A stretch of 64,000 nt of DNA from Combretum micranthum (taxonomy: Eukaryota; Streptophyta; Magnoliopsida; Myrtales; Combretaceae), in assembly GCA_024138025.1 (NCBI GenBank), contig JAMXBD010000233.1, forward strand, positions 558,001 to 622,000, given 5' to 3'. Made by a program: the position numbers and the translations under genes. The stretch's first letter is position 1; each line of letters opens with the position of its first letter. Shown one piece after another: positions 34,114-45,227 of this stretch. The notes under the pieces are model-generated. The model was not told the origin of the DNA. It worked only from the letters and a program-made list of their open reading frames with translations, and ran no database searches.

Positions 34114-36879
34114 GATCAATTCAAGTAGGAGATCATACTGCGTATGCCTTGTTTGATACGGGAGCAACGCATTCTTTCATAAATACTGGATTAGCAAAGT
34201 GTATAAGATTACCAATTGAAAGCATGAGTGAAGAATTGAGAGTTACTACGCCAACTGGAGATTTAGTGGTAACACGAGAGATGATTAAGAGTTGTCCACT
34301 AAAAATTGGGAATCAAGAATCAATTACTGATTTAATTCTGATAGAGATGCAGAAATATGATATTATTTTGGGTATGGTTTGGTTAACTGCTGTTAGAGCA
34401 AAAGTTAATTGCCATCTCAAAGTAGTATCTTTTGTCAATAATCAAGGAGAAAGAAAGGAGTGTAGAGGTGAGATCCTTAAAGGAGTCGGAAATAGGATAA
34501 CAACAATTGAAGTGGAAAATGAAGAAGATATGGAGATGAATGGATGTATTCTTGGAACAATTGAGGGTGAATCCAAAGAATTGGATATTCATACTATCCG
34601 AACAGTGTGTGGATACCCAGACGTATTTCCAGACGACTTACCAGGATTACCCCCACATAGAGAAGTGGAATTCTCAATTGAATTGATACCTGGAACAGAA
34701 CCAGTATCAAAAGCTCTGTATCGCATGGCACCTGTAGAATTAAAAGAATTAAAGGTGCAACTACAAAAATTGTTGGATAAAGGATTTATCAGACCTAGTG
34801 TTTCACCTTGGGGAGTACCAGTATTATTTGTAAAGAAGAAAGATGGTTCAATAAAACTCTGTATTGATTATAGAGAATTAAACCGAGTGACTATCAAGAA
34901 TAAATATCCTTTGTCCAGAATTGACGATCTCTTTGATCAGTTGAAAGGAGCAAAGGTATTTTCTCGAATTGATTTAAATTCAGGATATCATCAAATCCGA
35001 ATTAAGGCAGGGGATGTACCCAAGACTGCATTCCAAACTAGGTATGGTCATTATGAATTTTTGGTCATGCCATTTGAATTAACTAATGCACCTACAGTTT
35101 TCATGGATCTGATGAATCGTATCTTTAGACCTTTGTTGGATATCTGTGTAATTGTCTTCATAGATGATGTACTTGTATATTCATCTATTGAAGAACAACA
35201 TGATGAGAATTTGAGAAGTGTATTACAGATATTGAGAGACAATAAGCTGTATGCCAAATTGTCTAAATGTGAATTTTGGCTTAGAAGTATATCATTCCTT
35301 GGACATATTGTTTCTGGAGAAGGAATATCGGTTGATTCTGCAAAAGTTAAAGCTATTGTGGAATGGAAAAGACCTGAAACTGTTACTGAAGTTAGGAGTT
35401 TCTTGGGATTGGCAGGATATTATCGGAAATTTATGAAAGATTTCTCCAAGTTTGCAAGACCTTTGACTCAATTGACCAAGAAGAATGAGAAATTTGAGTG
35501 GAATGATCAACGTGAACAAAGTTTTTAGAAGCTGAAGAAGAGGCTAATATCTGCACCAATCTTGGTTTTGCCCAATGACAAGGATCTATATACTGTCTAT
35601 AGTGATGCATCTAGAAATGGATTGGGATGTGTGTTGATGCAGAATGGAAAAGTAATAGCATATGCTTTTAGACAATTGAAACCGCATGAGATGAATTACA
35701 CCACTCATGATCTAGAATTAGCTGCTATTATTTTTGCACTCAAGATTTGGCGTCACTATTTGTATGGACAAAAATGTGAAATATATACTGATCACAAAAG
35801 TTTGTGTGCTCACTACCTAAGACAAATACGGGGCATGATGCTATTTGGGTTATTGTAGATAGACTTACAAAATCAGCTCATTTCTTGCCAATTAACATGA
35901 CATATCCATTAGAAAAATTGGCACGAATATATTTGAAAGAGATTGTGAGATTGCATGGTGTACCTGCTGGTATAGTATCAGATAGAGATCCACTATTTGT
36001 TTCCAGATTTTGGCAAGGATTACAAAAAGCTTTGGGAACTCAATTGAAATTCAGTACAGCTTATCATCCTCAGACGGATGGACAAACAGAAAGGACTATT
36101 CGGACATTGGAAGATATGTTGAGAGTATGTATTATGGATTTCAAAGGAAATTGGGACCAACATTTACCATTAGTAAAATTTGCATACAATAATAGTTACC
36201 ATTCAAGCATAAGAATGCCACCTTATGAAGCTTTATATGGTATAAAGTGCCGGTCACTATTATTCTGGGATAACTTGGAGAAGGTATTGGTTGGACCTGA
36301 ATTGGTTCAGGAAACAATTGAGAAGGTTTTGGTAATAAAGTAAAGAATGAAAACAGCACAAGACAGACAAAAGAGCTGGGCGGACTTGAAAAGAAGAGAA
36401 ATGGAATTTAATGAAGGAGAACATGTATACTTAAAGATAAGTCCAATTAAAAGTCTTCACGGTAGACAAACAAAAGGCAAGTTGAGTCCTAGATATATTG
36501 GACCATTTGAGATATTGGAACGAGTTGGGAATCTGGCATACCGTCTTGCCTTGCCACCTAATATGTCTAGTATACACAATGTTTTCTATGTATCTGTTCT
36601 AAGAAAGTATGTACCGAATCCAGATAAAATAGTGGAATTGGAACCAATTGATTTAAAGGAGAATTTGACTTATGAAAAGCATCCAGTTAGAATATTGGAT
36701 CGGAAAGTGCAAGTTCTCAGAAATAAAGAAATCCATTATGTCAAGGTATTATGGGATCTTCAAACGGAAGAAATTACGTGGGAACTGGAAGAGGAAATCA
36801 AGAAAAACTATCCACATTTGTTTGAGAACTCAGGTACGCACTCAAGCTTTGAGGACAAAGCTTATTTTAAGGGGGGTAG
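34114..36879 (+). pseudogene. pol: Element B pol: protease, RT, RNase H (cut), integrase (N-part deleted), chromodomain
   Basis: Protease (DTGATHSF near 34155) and the complete RT ([25 protein letters not shown] near 35160, [11 protein letters not shown]) are in one open frame to a TAG at 35526. RNase H follows ([17 protein letters not shown]), then a deletion at about 35802 of about 655 bp relative to element A. It removes the end of RNase H, the integrase zinc domain and the first catalytic Asp. The integrase core resumes at VCSLPKT ([13 protein letters not shown]), followed by GPY/F (YIGPFEILERVGNLAYRL) and a chromodomain (VRILDRKVQ...WELEEEIKKNYPHLFE), near 36500-36820. The frame then enters the PPT, where solo LTR D is inserted. 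It cannot be autonomous. Confidence 0.88.
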
Positions 36880-37429
36880 TGTCACGCCCCGAGAGGTACC
36901 TTTAATGTGGCAGTCCATCATACATGATATTAAAGCCTATGAATGACTATCTCAGTCACGCAAAGGCTTCCATATCATATACAAGGCGTACAACACATAA
37001 AAGAGACACAACCGAAGTGGTACAATTTACTTTGATATAACATGAGCAACAAGATATTAGAAATAAATTTAACTAACCTCAGCAAGATAAATTTCCACAT
37101 CATAAGGGCATTCACTGCTATTATCCTCAAACCTCCCTCGGCTCTAAACATCCCGATCCCCAAATAAGAAATTTATATCAACCTGTTTCATTTAAACATC
37201 TATTGGGGTATAAGCTACACTAGCTTAGTGAGATTTAGTTCCGCAATAATATACTCAATAGTAAAATATACAAACAAGTTTATTTAAACAATCATATGAA
37301 TGCACAAGCACGTGAGCATACAAGCATATGACTTTTCGATAGCCATATGTGAATGGATTTACGCCCTCCATTCGGGGTTTGGGGTGGTCCATAAACATGC
37401 AACCATAATTCCAATATTTTCTCTTGTGG

Positions 37430-37588
37430 TTTATAGTGTCTACTCCACTTCCCATTAACATAAGTGACCTCATAGGCCCTTGATGTTAACGAAGGTGGTC
37501 CTCCACCTGTTTATATGTTTTGATTTATAGTGTCTACTCCACTTCCCATTAACTTAAGTGACCCTGCAGATCCTTAATGTTAACGAAG
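37430..37588. repeat. 65-bp direct repeat in LTR D
   Basis: Copies at 37430-37494 and 37524-37588 share TTTATAGTGTCTACTCC, ACTTCCCATTAAC.TAAGTGACC and TTAACGAAG, separated by 29 bases. Confidence 0.85.
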
Positions 37589-37939
37589 ACCCACTGCCTC
37601 CCGATCATACTTTTGTTCCCACCAAAAGCATTCTCGTAATGCAATGTGACCCATTAAATGATATGCATGTACAGTTTAGTTATAGAATCATAGCAAGTTC
37701 ATTATGTAATTTAAGAGCGATCATAGAGCATTTCAAACGATCCAAGTCTATACTAACTCATACAATATTATTTCAACAAGTCTCATCTCGATATACTTAT
37801 CATTCATTCAACAGAAAAAGTTCATTTCTCATCAACAATTTTATCTTTACCTAAGTCTAGTGCTACTACAATTACAAGCACACTCAATGAGCATAATTAC
37901 TTAGGAAATGAACTCACTCGTCCTTAGCGCATTCCTTAT

Positions 37940-38214
37940 CTGTAATGGTTGTGCTATGGGTGTATTGGAGAGGCTTATATGCATGTAAAAAGGGTTGGGT
38001 GTAAGTCATGTGGGCTTCCCCAGCGTTACCACTTCACAGTAGCATCGCCCTCATCTATGGGCCCCGGAGTCCTTACCGGGAAGACTCTCTCGCGCATAGC
38101 CTTTTGGGGACCACTGCTACACATGGCGTGAAGGATTGTCCCACATGGGTTTGGCTCAACCCTTTTTACATGCATATAAGCCTCTCCAATACACTCATAG
38201 CACAACCATTACAG
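37940..38214. mobile_element. 275-bp foldback (MITE-like) element nested in solo LTR D
   Basis: The arms 37940-38013 (CTGTAATGGTTGTGCTATG...) and 38140-38214 (...CATAGCACAACCATTACAG) are inverted copies of about 74 bp with few mismatches, around a GC-richer centre of about 126 bp. It has no coding capacity. Related LTRs E and G lack such a hairpin at the matching place. No clear target duplication was found, so it may be a non-autonomous DNA transposon or an inverted duplication. Confidence 0.6.
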
Positions 38215-38753
38215 ACTATATGTAATTCTTCCTCCTTAAGATTACGAGATTTCAATTTCTAACTCGTTCTATGATTCTTGGGAGTTTAATTTGATCGTTA
38301 GGGCTTTATTGTGATTTCCGTCTCTTAGGATTATTAGTCTGGTCGTTTGGGGAATTTCCAAGGTCTATATTTTATTATTGGCGGATAAAGTTTTCTTAAT
38401 CGTGCCAAAGCCTAGTTATGGAATTGGCCTTTAGTGATTTCCTGATCCTTCAAATTGTCATGTTATGGATTAACTTGCTTTTTAGAAAATTATCACTGTG
38501 TTTTATTTTTATCCCAATTTTTATGAATTATAGATTAGGTAAGCAGTTTATCTTATATAATGGTTTTTGGATTTAAGGACTTTTGTAGTCCTTATTTTAT
38601 TTTTAGATATTCTCAAGACTAATGAATTCTTACTTTCGTTTATATTTTAGGACTCGTTCGAAGTTTGGTTTTAATTTGGAGTCGTTTTTAGAGTTTGTCT
38701 TCGATGTATATTTTATGATTAATTACTAAATTTTCTGGGGCTTACAGGGAGAA

Positions 38754-40797
38754 TGTAAACCCCGTGAGTTTTCCACATTAGTATACGACCTTATAATAGA
38801 TTGTATGAACAAGATAATAGATTTAGAGTCTAATTGAAGCCTAAGAATAGATCAATATCTAGAATTCGGTTAAATAAAGAATTTAGAATTTCTTTAATTC
38901 TAGTTGATGCCAAAAACGAGATTTTGTGTCTTGAATGAATAATTCAAGATATGATTAAAAGGAAATCTAAAATTTAAACCCGAAACCTGATATACAACTA
39001 GATTTAAATAGAAAATATATGAATATAGAGATTAAATGATAGTTTTTGATATCGATAATAACTCGAGATTAGAACAACAAGTAGTAGTGAGCTTAAACTC
39101 AAACTTAAACCCTAAATTCGAGATTCCTAGTTAGAATTAAAAGATATTAATGAGATTTCATGATGGGTATCAAAACTAAAGATATATATATATATATATT
39201 TTAGTTTCAGTATTAAGTCCAATACTAAGTAAACGATTATTTACGCTTATAAACAAAACAATGACTTAAAGATGAACTGTTATATTTATAAATACACAAC
39301 GAAAACATAAACTGTTGTATAACTCAAGATCTGAACTCCAAATAAATAATCAGATCACACTATTGTTCTAATTTCAGTTTTCTTAAGCTATTGAAGCCTG
39401 AAACAAAAATTGACCTAATGAGCTTAAGAAATCTTAATCACGGGAGATAAAATTATACGAATAATTAACTACGTATATATATAACCTAAAATTGTATTAT
39501 TTGAGAATCTAAGTGTTTTTTATACTTCTATAAACATATTTTTGTACAAAAACTCCCAAATATTAGTGAATTTATACCCGTATAACTCGTTAAATTAACT
39601 CAAAAATCAATTAAATAAATAACTAAAATATATATATATGTGTGTGTTTGGTGCATGCGGCTGGAAATTTCGAAGAGGAAGAAAAGAGCCGAATTGATCA
39701 ATAATTCACCTAAGTTTGTCAACAAAAGCAACTCTCATACCAATCATTTGTTGACAACGCACACTAGCATTAATTGGCCTGAAAATAACAAATGAAATGC
39801 AACCAAAATCGAAGGAATTCAGAGGAGAATCGAAGGAGAAGCAGCCGCAAGTCCTCTTCCTTCTTCTTTTATATATATGTGTCTTCAACACTCATAATGG
39901 AGAACAAACAAAACTCATCAATTCCCAAACTCCTCAGCACGAAAATACCCCCAAATAACAATCAAACCAACCAAAAACAGAAAACAAACCGATCAATACA
40001 ATCGAGTTCGGATCAAAGGAAAACAAAACTAAAAACCCTTGAATACAAGGTCAAAGGTAAGTTGAGGTAATTCAAGTGATTTTCTTTCAAATCTAAGCCT
40101 TATAACTGACTTCTAATAATCTTAGGAATGTAATAAACACAACTACAATCTTCGGATTACATCGAACGAGCTCCAACGAGGTAATAATCCAAAACCCTAA
40201 TTATGTGTTAGAAAGAATCAAGATCTAAATATATATGTTATTATACATGTTCAAAATTGTTTTATGACCTTGTATAAGTTATATAAACACTTAGGAACGA
40301 TTTAATAATGTTTTTAACGTGTAAAATTAAAGAATATGAATCGAACCGAGGAGGAATACGATGAACAGTACTAACACTGTCTCAAAGCCGGCAGCTTAGA
40401 TGGATTTACCGGTGGCTTAGAGACGGCTTACACTAATATGAGGCTACGTAAAATAATTTTCATGTAAAAGTTGAACGTAAGCCGGTTACTGGAGATCTAC
40501 GCCGACGACATAGGACTGGCGTACGTTGAAAGCCGACAGCTTTCAAAGCCGGTGCACTCGATATGAAATATTCTTCGAAACCATATTTACACCGGCATTT
40601 GGGTTTGAAGGCCGGCGGCTTTGAGCCGGCGTACAGCCAAATTTTTTCAACGGAAGATTATTTTGACACAACAGATTATGTGTATATATATATATATCAT
40701 AATCCAACTTAGTATATATATATATACATATATGATAATATAAGAATCTACAGATAGTTAATTTAATACAAGTATTCAAGCCTATTTAGATTAATAT
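38754..40797 (+). repeat. Element B 3' LTR, first part
   Basis: Starts TGTAAACCCCGTGAG right after GGGAGAA and follows the 5' LTR base by base with scattered transitions. It is interrupted at AATAT (40793-40797) by solo LTR E and resumes at 44013. Confidence 0.9.
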
Positions 40798-43700
40798 TGT
40801 CACATCCCAGAGGGTACCCTAAACGTGGCAGTCCACCGCATACAATATTAAAGCTAATGAATGACAAACCGTAGTTATGCAGGAGCTTCGATATCATATG
40901 CAAGGCGTGCTTCCAAGATAGTAGGAGACTCATAGGGGTATTACGTTTAAATAGATAGCAAAAGCAAGCATGAAATTAAATAAATAATCATAAGATCTTC
41001 ATTTCATCATAAATTCGTACATCATCGTAGGGGCATTCCCCCGCCTCAAAGTCTTTGATCAACAATACTAATATCAAAATAAATATATCTACTACATAAG
41101 TCTACTATAGAGATTTTTGCTAGAAGTCTTTGTTCAAAACTAAATATACATAAACTTCCTCCAAAAACTCCTAGTAACTTATACTCGTACCTGGCATACG
41201 GGGCTCCTCGGGGCCAACCATAAGTAATCATACTGTAATAGAAAACTATAAGGGTATAAGCACGACTAGCTTAGTGAGAAATTTCCAACTATAAGACATT
41301 TCCAAAGATCAATCAAGTATTTATTCAAAGCATATGAGAATGCATCAATCATATGAACAAGTAAGATACACATGATTAACCGGAAATCAAGTGTAGCATG
41401 GATTTAATGCCCTCCATGACAAGGGTTGGGAGGTTACAGGCCCATACGACCATCATTATCTGCAGATTTACCGGCTCCTGCTTGCCCTGTAGACTTTTAG
41501 GCTCCTACTAGCCACTATGTAGATTTACCGGCTCCTACTAGCCACCACTACTCTTTCCTCGTTTCCCCACACGAAGAAAAGTAGTGAACAAATGCGACTC
41601 ATGTATATGATATGCATGATTAAATTTCAATTAAACATTTAACCATACAAGTTGAATTTCACATTAAAAGCGATCATTCATAATTTCATCATTTCAATAC
41701 ATAAGTCACACTAATTTAACATACCGTCTTTCGATATACTTATCCTTCATTCAACAATTATTTCATGACAATTGTTCATTTATCTTTTCCTAATTTTCTA
41801 GTGCTACTAATTACAAGCACAATCAAGGAAATGAACTTAGGAAAAGAATTAACTCACTCCATATCAGCGGATCTAATCGAAGTAGTCCTCCGGATAAACG
41901 ATCTCGGGTCCCTTGTCACCTAAACAAGATGAAATACCCAAAATAAGTCTTTCATAAGACTTCTATTTTTGAAGATTCTAATCTTTTTTTAAAATCGTGG
42001 TAAAATCGTATAAGGAAAAATTCCAACTTAAAATGGCCATAACTTGCTCATTTTAACTCAGAATTTCGGGTATAATATACCGTTTTCTACCTACTCGAAA
42101 AGATCTATGCATTTCTAAGCTTATTTTCATAAAAATAGGTCGTTTCGGTTCCGAAAAGATAGCGACCAGAATTTCCACGAATTTGTAAAACTTGTTTTCC
42201 TTCTTTGTAAACAAAGGCTCTCATGAAAGGATAAATACTTTAAGTAATTTGTAAACTTTTTGGAAGGTGTATACATATATATAATGATTCACAATAAATG
42301 TATGAAGTAAATGAAGTTGTCTCAATTTTAAAGTAAGGTTTCAAAAGACTTTGAACTTGAGATTCTATTGATTATTTATTCTACTTTTGAAAGATCTTGA
42401 GTTATTGAAATGAATGTTTTCTTTCTAAATGTAATCTCTTGTAGTTTCTTTAAATTCTCAAGGTATGATTTTATTATCAAAACTTGGTTTTTAAAGAGCA
42501 TTAAAATGACAATTGTTGTAAAGGATATTTCTTGAGGAAAAATAAGTTTCCATAAAGCCTTTTGTTTATGAAAAATCATTTTCAAGTATGCTCTTGATTT
42601 TCTAAGAAAATCTATTTCCTACATTTATTTAAAATGAACCTTTAGTTTAAGAAGACACTTCTTTAAATTTTTGTTGAGACAAAAGCATTATGTTCATGCA
42701 TGAATATGAATCATAAGCTATAATAACTTAAAGGAAAAGCATGTAAAGAAATAAATCAAGTATTGGGACCTTAGCTTCATCAAGGTACCCTAGGACTAAG
42801 AAAAGACTAGTCCCAAAAAGAGAAAGAATTGTTTTGACTTGATGAGGACAAGTCTAAGACTAGAATGATTAGTCTTAAAAACAACTTTGAAATAAATAAA
42901 TTGCATTGAAGTAATTAAATTGCATGAAAGATAAATAAATTGTAAGACAATGAGCTTATATGCTCTAAATAATATATATATATATATAATATATATAGAT
43001 ATGTTAGATAGTGATGAACATAGAGGGAACATAAATGAACATAGAGGAATTATGATTATGAATAAAAACAAAGCATGAACCTAATGTTGCTTTCTTAACC
43101 TTCATGATTTTAGAAAACACACACTAAGCTCATACTAAGTAGATGAACATGAGGAAATCTTGAGAAACTCTTACCTAAGGGAAGCTAAACTAAGGAGACT
43201 TCTTGAAAGAATTCTTGAGAGAAATTGGAGAGAAAATTTTGTAGAGTAACTTTAGAGAAGAAGAGGTGTGAAAGAAGTGAAGGTATGAGGGGTATTTATA
43301 GGAAAATGTGGGGGATAAATTGTGTTAATTAAATAATTGGAAATGAAATAAATTGAGCATGGAGAGGGGGGGGGGGGGCGCGCACCATTTTGTGTGTATG
43401 GGGAGGAGAGAAATTTATTTTTTTGTTATTTTGTTAATTAAAAGTAAGAAATGAAAGATGTGAAGTTGTATTGGAAATGAAAATCTGTAAGAAGTAGGTG
43501 TATGGTTTGTAAGAATAGGTTGTAAGAAAAAGTAGAGATAGATGAATAGTGTAGAATAGTAGAAAATAGTGTAATGTAAAAGTAGACATGACAATTTAAT
43601 GGCGGTAGTAAGAAAATACGCGTATAAAAGCGATATCTGATATTTCTAGCTACCGAAAAATTGCGAAATTGATATTTTTGGAAATCTTATATTTTTATGA

Positions 43701-44007
43701 GTCTAACGGTATATTCGGAATAATTTTCCTATTCCGGGCTTCCGGACACGTTTTTCAAGAATCATGTCCGATCGGGTTCAAAGGACACTCGAAATTCTTC
43801 AATCTGATATTTTTACGAAACCTATGACTATTACGAACCATCAAGGCAAACTTTTCCAACTTCGTTTTCTAGGGCTAGAGAAAACGGCGATGCCGGAGTT
43901 TAAGCAGTCACGATAAACTAGGATTTTGGTTGACTTAAGAGTCCGTTTGACTTTCGATTAGGGTTTTTAGGTCTCGAATTTGGAATTGAAAATTTCGGGG
44001 ACTTACA
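40798..44007 (-). mobile_element. Solo LTR E (3,210 bp)
   Basis: TGTCACATCCC...GGGGACTTACA with a perfect target duplication AATAT (40793-40797 and 44008-44012). It lies within the 3' LTR of element B, where the 5' LTR has an uninterrupted reading (near 29690). Its left end resembles the A/B LTR terminus in reverse. It carries a tandem subrepeat of about 35 bp (TTACCGGCTCCTACTAGCCAC units, about 41459-41550), a GTATAAGC..TAGCTTAGTGAG motif and a run of 13 G (43366-43378). No internal region is present. Confidence 0.88.
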
Positions 44008-44012
44008 AATAT

Positions 44013-45227
44013 CTAATAACCTTTAAAACCCTAGAATTTAAGACAAATATTTAGTGTTAATAAAAGTTAGTATTAGTCAAATATTTGTTATAAATAGATA
44101 AAATAGGTAAGAATGGAAATTAAAATAAGCTAATTTCTTGAGTAATGGGCTTCTAAAAATAACAAAATAATTATACAAGATAAATTAGGAGAAACATGAC
44201 AACACGAAGTAATAATAAATAAAGATAATTTTCTATATTAAGACCAGTATAGAATAATATAAAATAAGTAATAGTAACTACCAAAACTTGATAAATATCG
44301 AGTCTAGGACACTAATCACATATAGGAATTTATTTAATTTGTATTGATGAATACTTTGTCTTAAATAGGTGAATTTGATATACTAGAGGATCTACCAGCT
44401 GATTACTACGACTATGTCAGTATAAGCAGGTGAGTAATTCAGTCATATTATACTGGTTGTGCTTGTAAGTAGTTGAATATGTAATGCAAAGATAATTAAA
44501 TGGTTGTTTGTTGAAAGTATGTTGTGATTTGATGGTATGATTTCCAAGATATCCTTACAAAAGCGATAATGAAATGATTTGATGATGTGAAGTAGTATAA
44601 TGATGATTGTGTGTAATGTATGGTCACCATGAAGTTGAGTAAGAATTATTGGCTTAACAAAATAATATGATCATGCATTGCACGAATTGCATTATTGCAT
44701 ATATATATTTGTGTGACAGCCTGCTACGTATTAATATTTCGGATCTCTGTTTTCGCTTGGTTGTTCTAATGTGTTAGTTCTTCCAAGGTTCTCTTTGGTC
44801 TGGCGATCCTACGAAGAACTAAAAGGCACCGAAGAACGTCGCCTATAGAATCGCTTTGAAATGATTAATACTTAGGGAGTTTCTAAGGGGATTGTAGGAG
44901 ATGGTCAGTTCAATCAATTATATTCAAAGTGATAACCCTAAAACGAGAAATCGTTGATTCTCCTGTGTACTTAGTCTCTCCTAGGCAGGTGGGTCATTGA
45001 GTATTGGTTCTTCAACCCATTAAAAAGAGGGCGTAAATCTTTTTCCTGTTTGGATTCTAGATCATCCAAGCTTGTATCTGTGCATATGATTAAGTGCTCG
45101 CATTACATATGATTTGCTAATAACTTGTGTGATGTATGGTATGTCTGGTTATTCACTGAGCTGTGGTTTCGCTCATACTCCAACAGTCTTTTCAGGTTTA
45201 CTTTACAACCATGGTTAGTCCCTTCCA
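44013..45227 (+). repeat. Element B 3' LTR, second part, 3' end missing
   Basis: Continues the LTR from CTAATAACC and matches the 5' LTR through CCATGGTTAGTC.CTTCCA (30883-30904 in the 5' LTR). The last roughly 300 bp, down to CGTGACA, are absent. From 45228 the sequence is LTR F. Confidence 0.88.

Larger units (their letters stand above)
36880..38746 (-). mobile_element. Solo LTR D (1,867 bp) inserted in the PPT of element B
   Basis: TGTCACGCCCC...GGCTTACA, flanked by GGTAG (36875-36879) and GGGAG (38747-38751), a 5-bp target duplication with one mismatch, inside the AAGGGGGG...GAGAA tract. Its TGTCACGCCCCGAG.GGTACC end matches the 3' end of the A/B LTRs in reverse, so it lies on the minus strand. 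It contains a 65-bp direct repeat (37430-37494 and 37524-37588) and a foldback element (37940-38214). There is no internal region, so it is solo. Confidence 0.82.
27609..45227 (+). mobile_element. Element B: Tekay/Del-like retrotransposon, defective, carrying solo LTRs D and E
   Basis: Same family and gene order as element A but on the plus strand: 5' LTR, PBS, leader ORF, gag, GT-AG interval, pol, PPT, 3' LTR. It is inserted in the RT of element C (flank GAAAC at 27604-27608; the right flank is lost). It is defective: about 655 bp spanning RNase H to integrase are deleted at about 35802, and several CAG, CGA and CAA codons have become TAG or TGA, as expected from decay of methylated cytosines. 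Solo LTR D sits in the PPT and E in the 3' LTR. The last part of the 3' LTR is missing, fused to LTR F at 45227/45228. Confidence 0.88.

Noticed and set aside
36880..38746. D, E, G and H considered as complete retrotransposons
   Set aside because: No primer site, coding domain or second LTR lies between their target duplications. They are solo LTRs.
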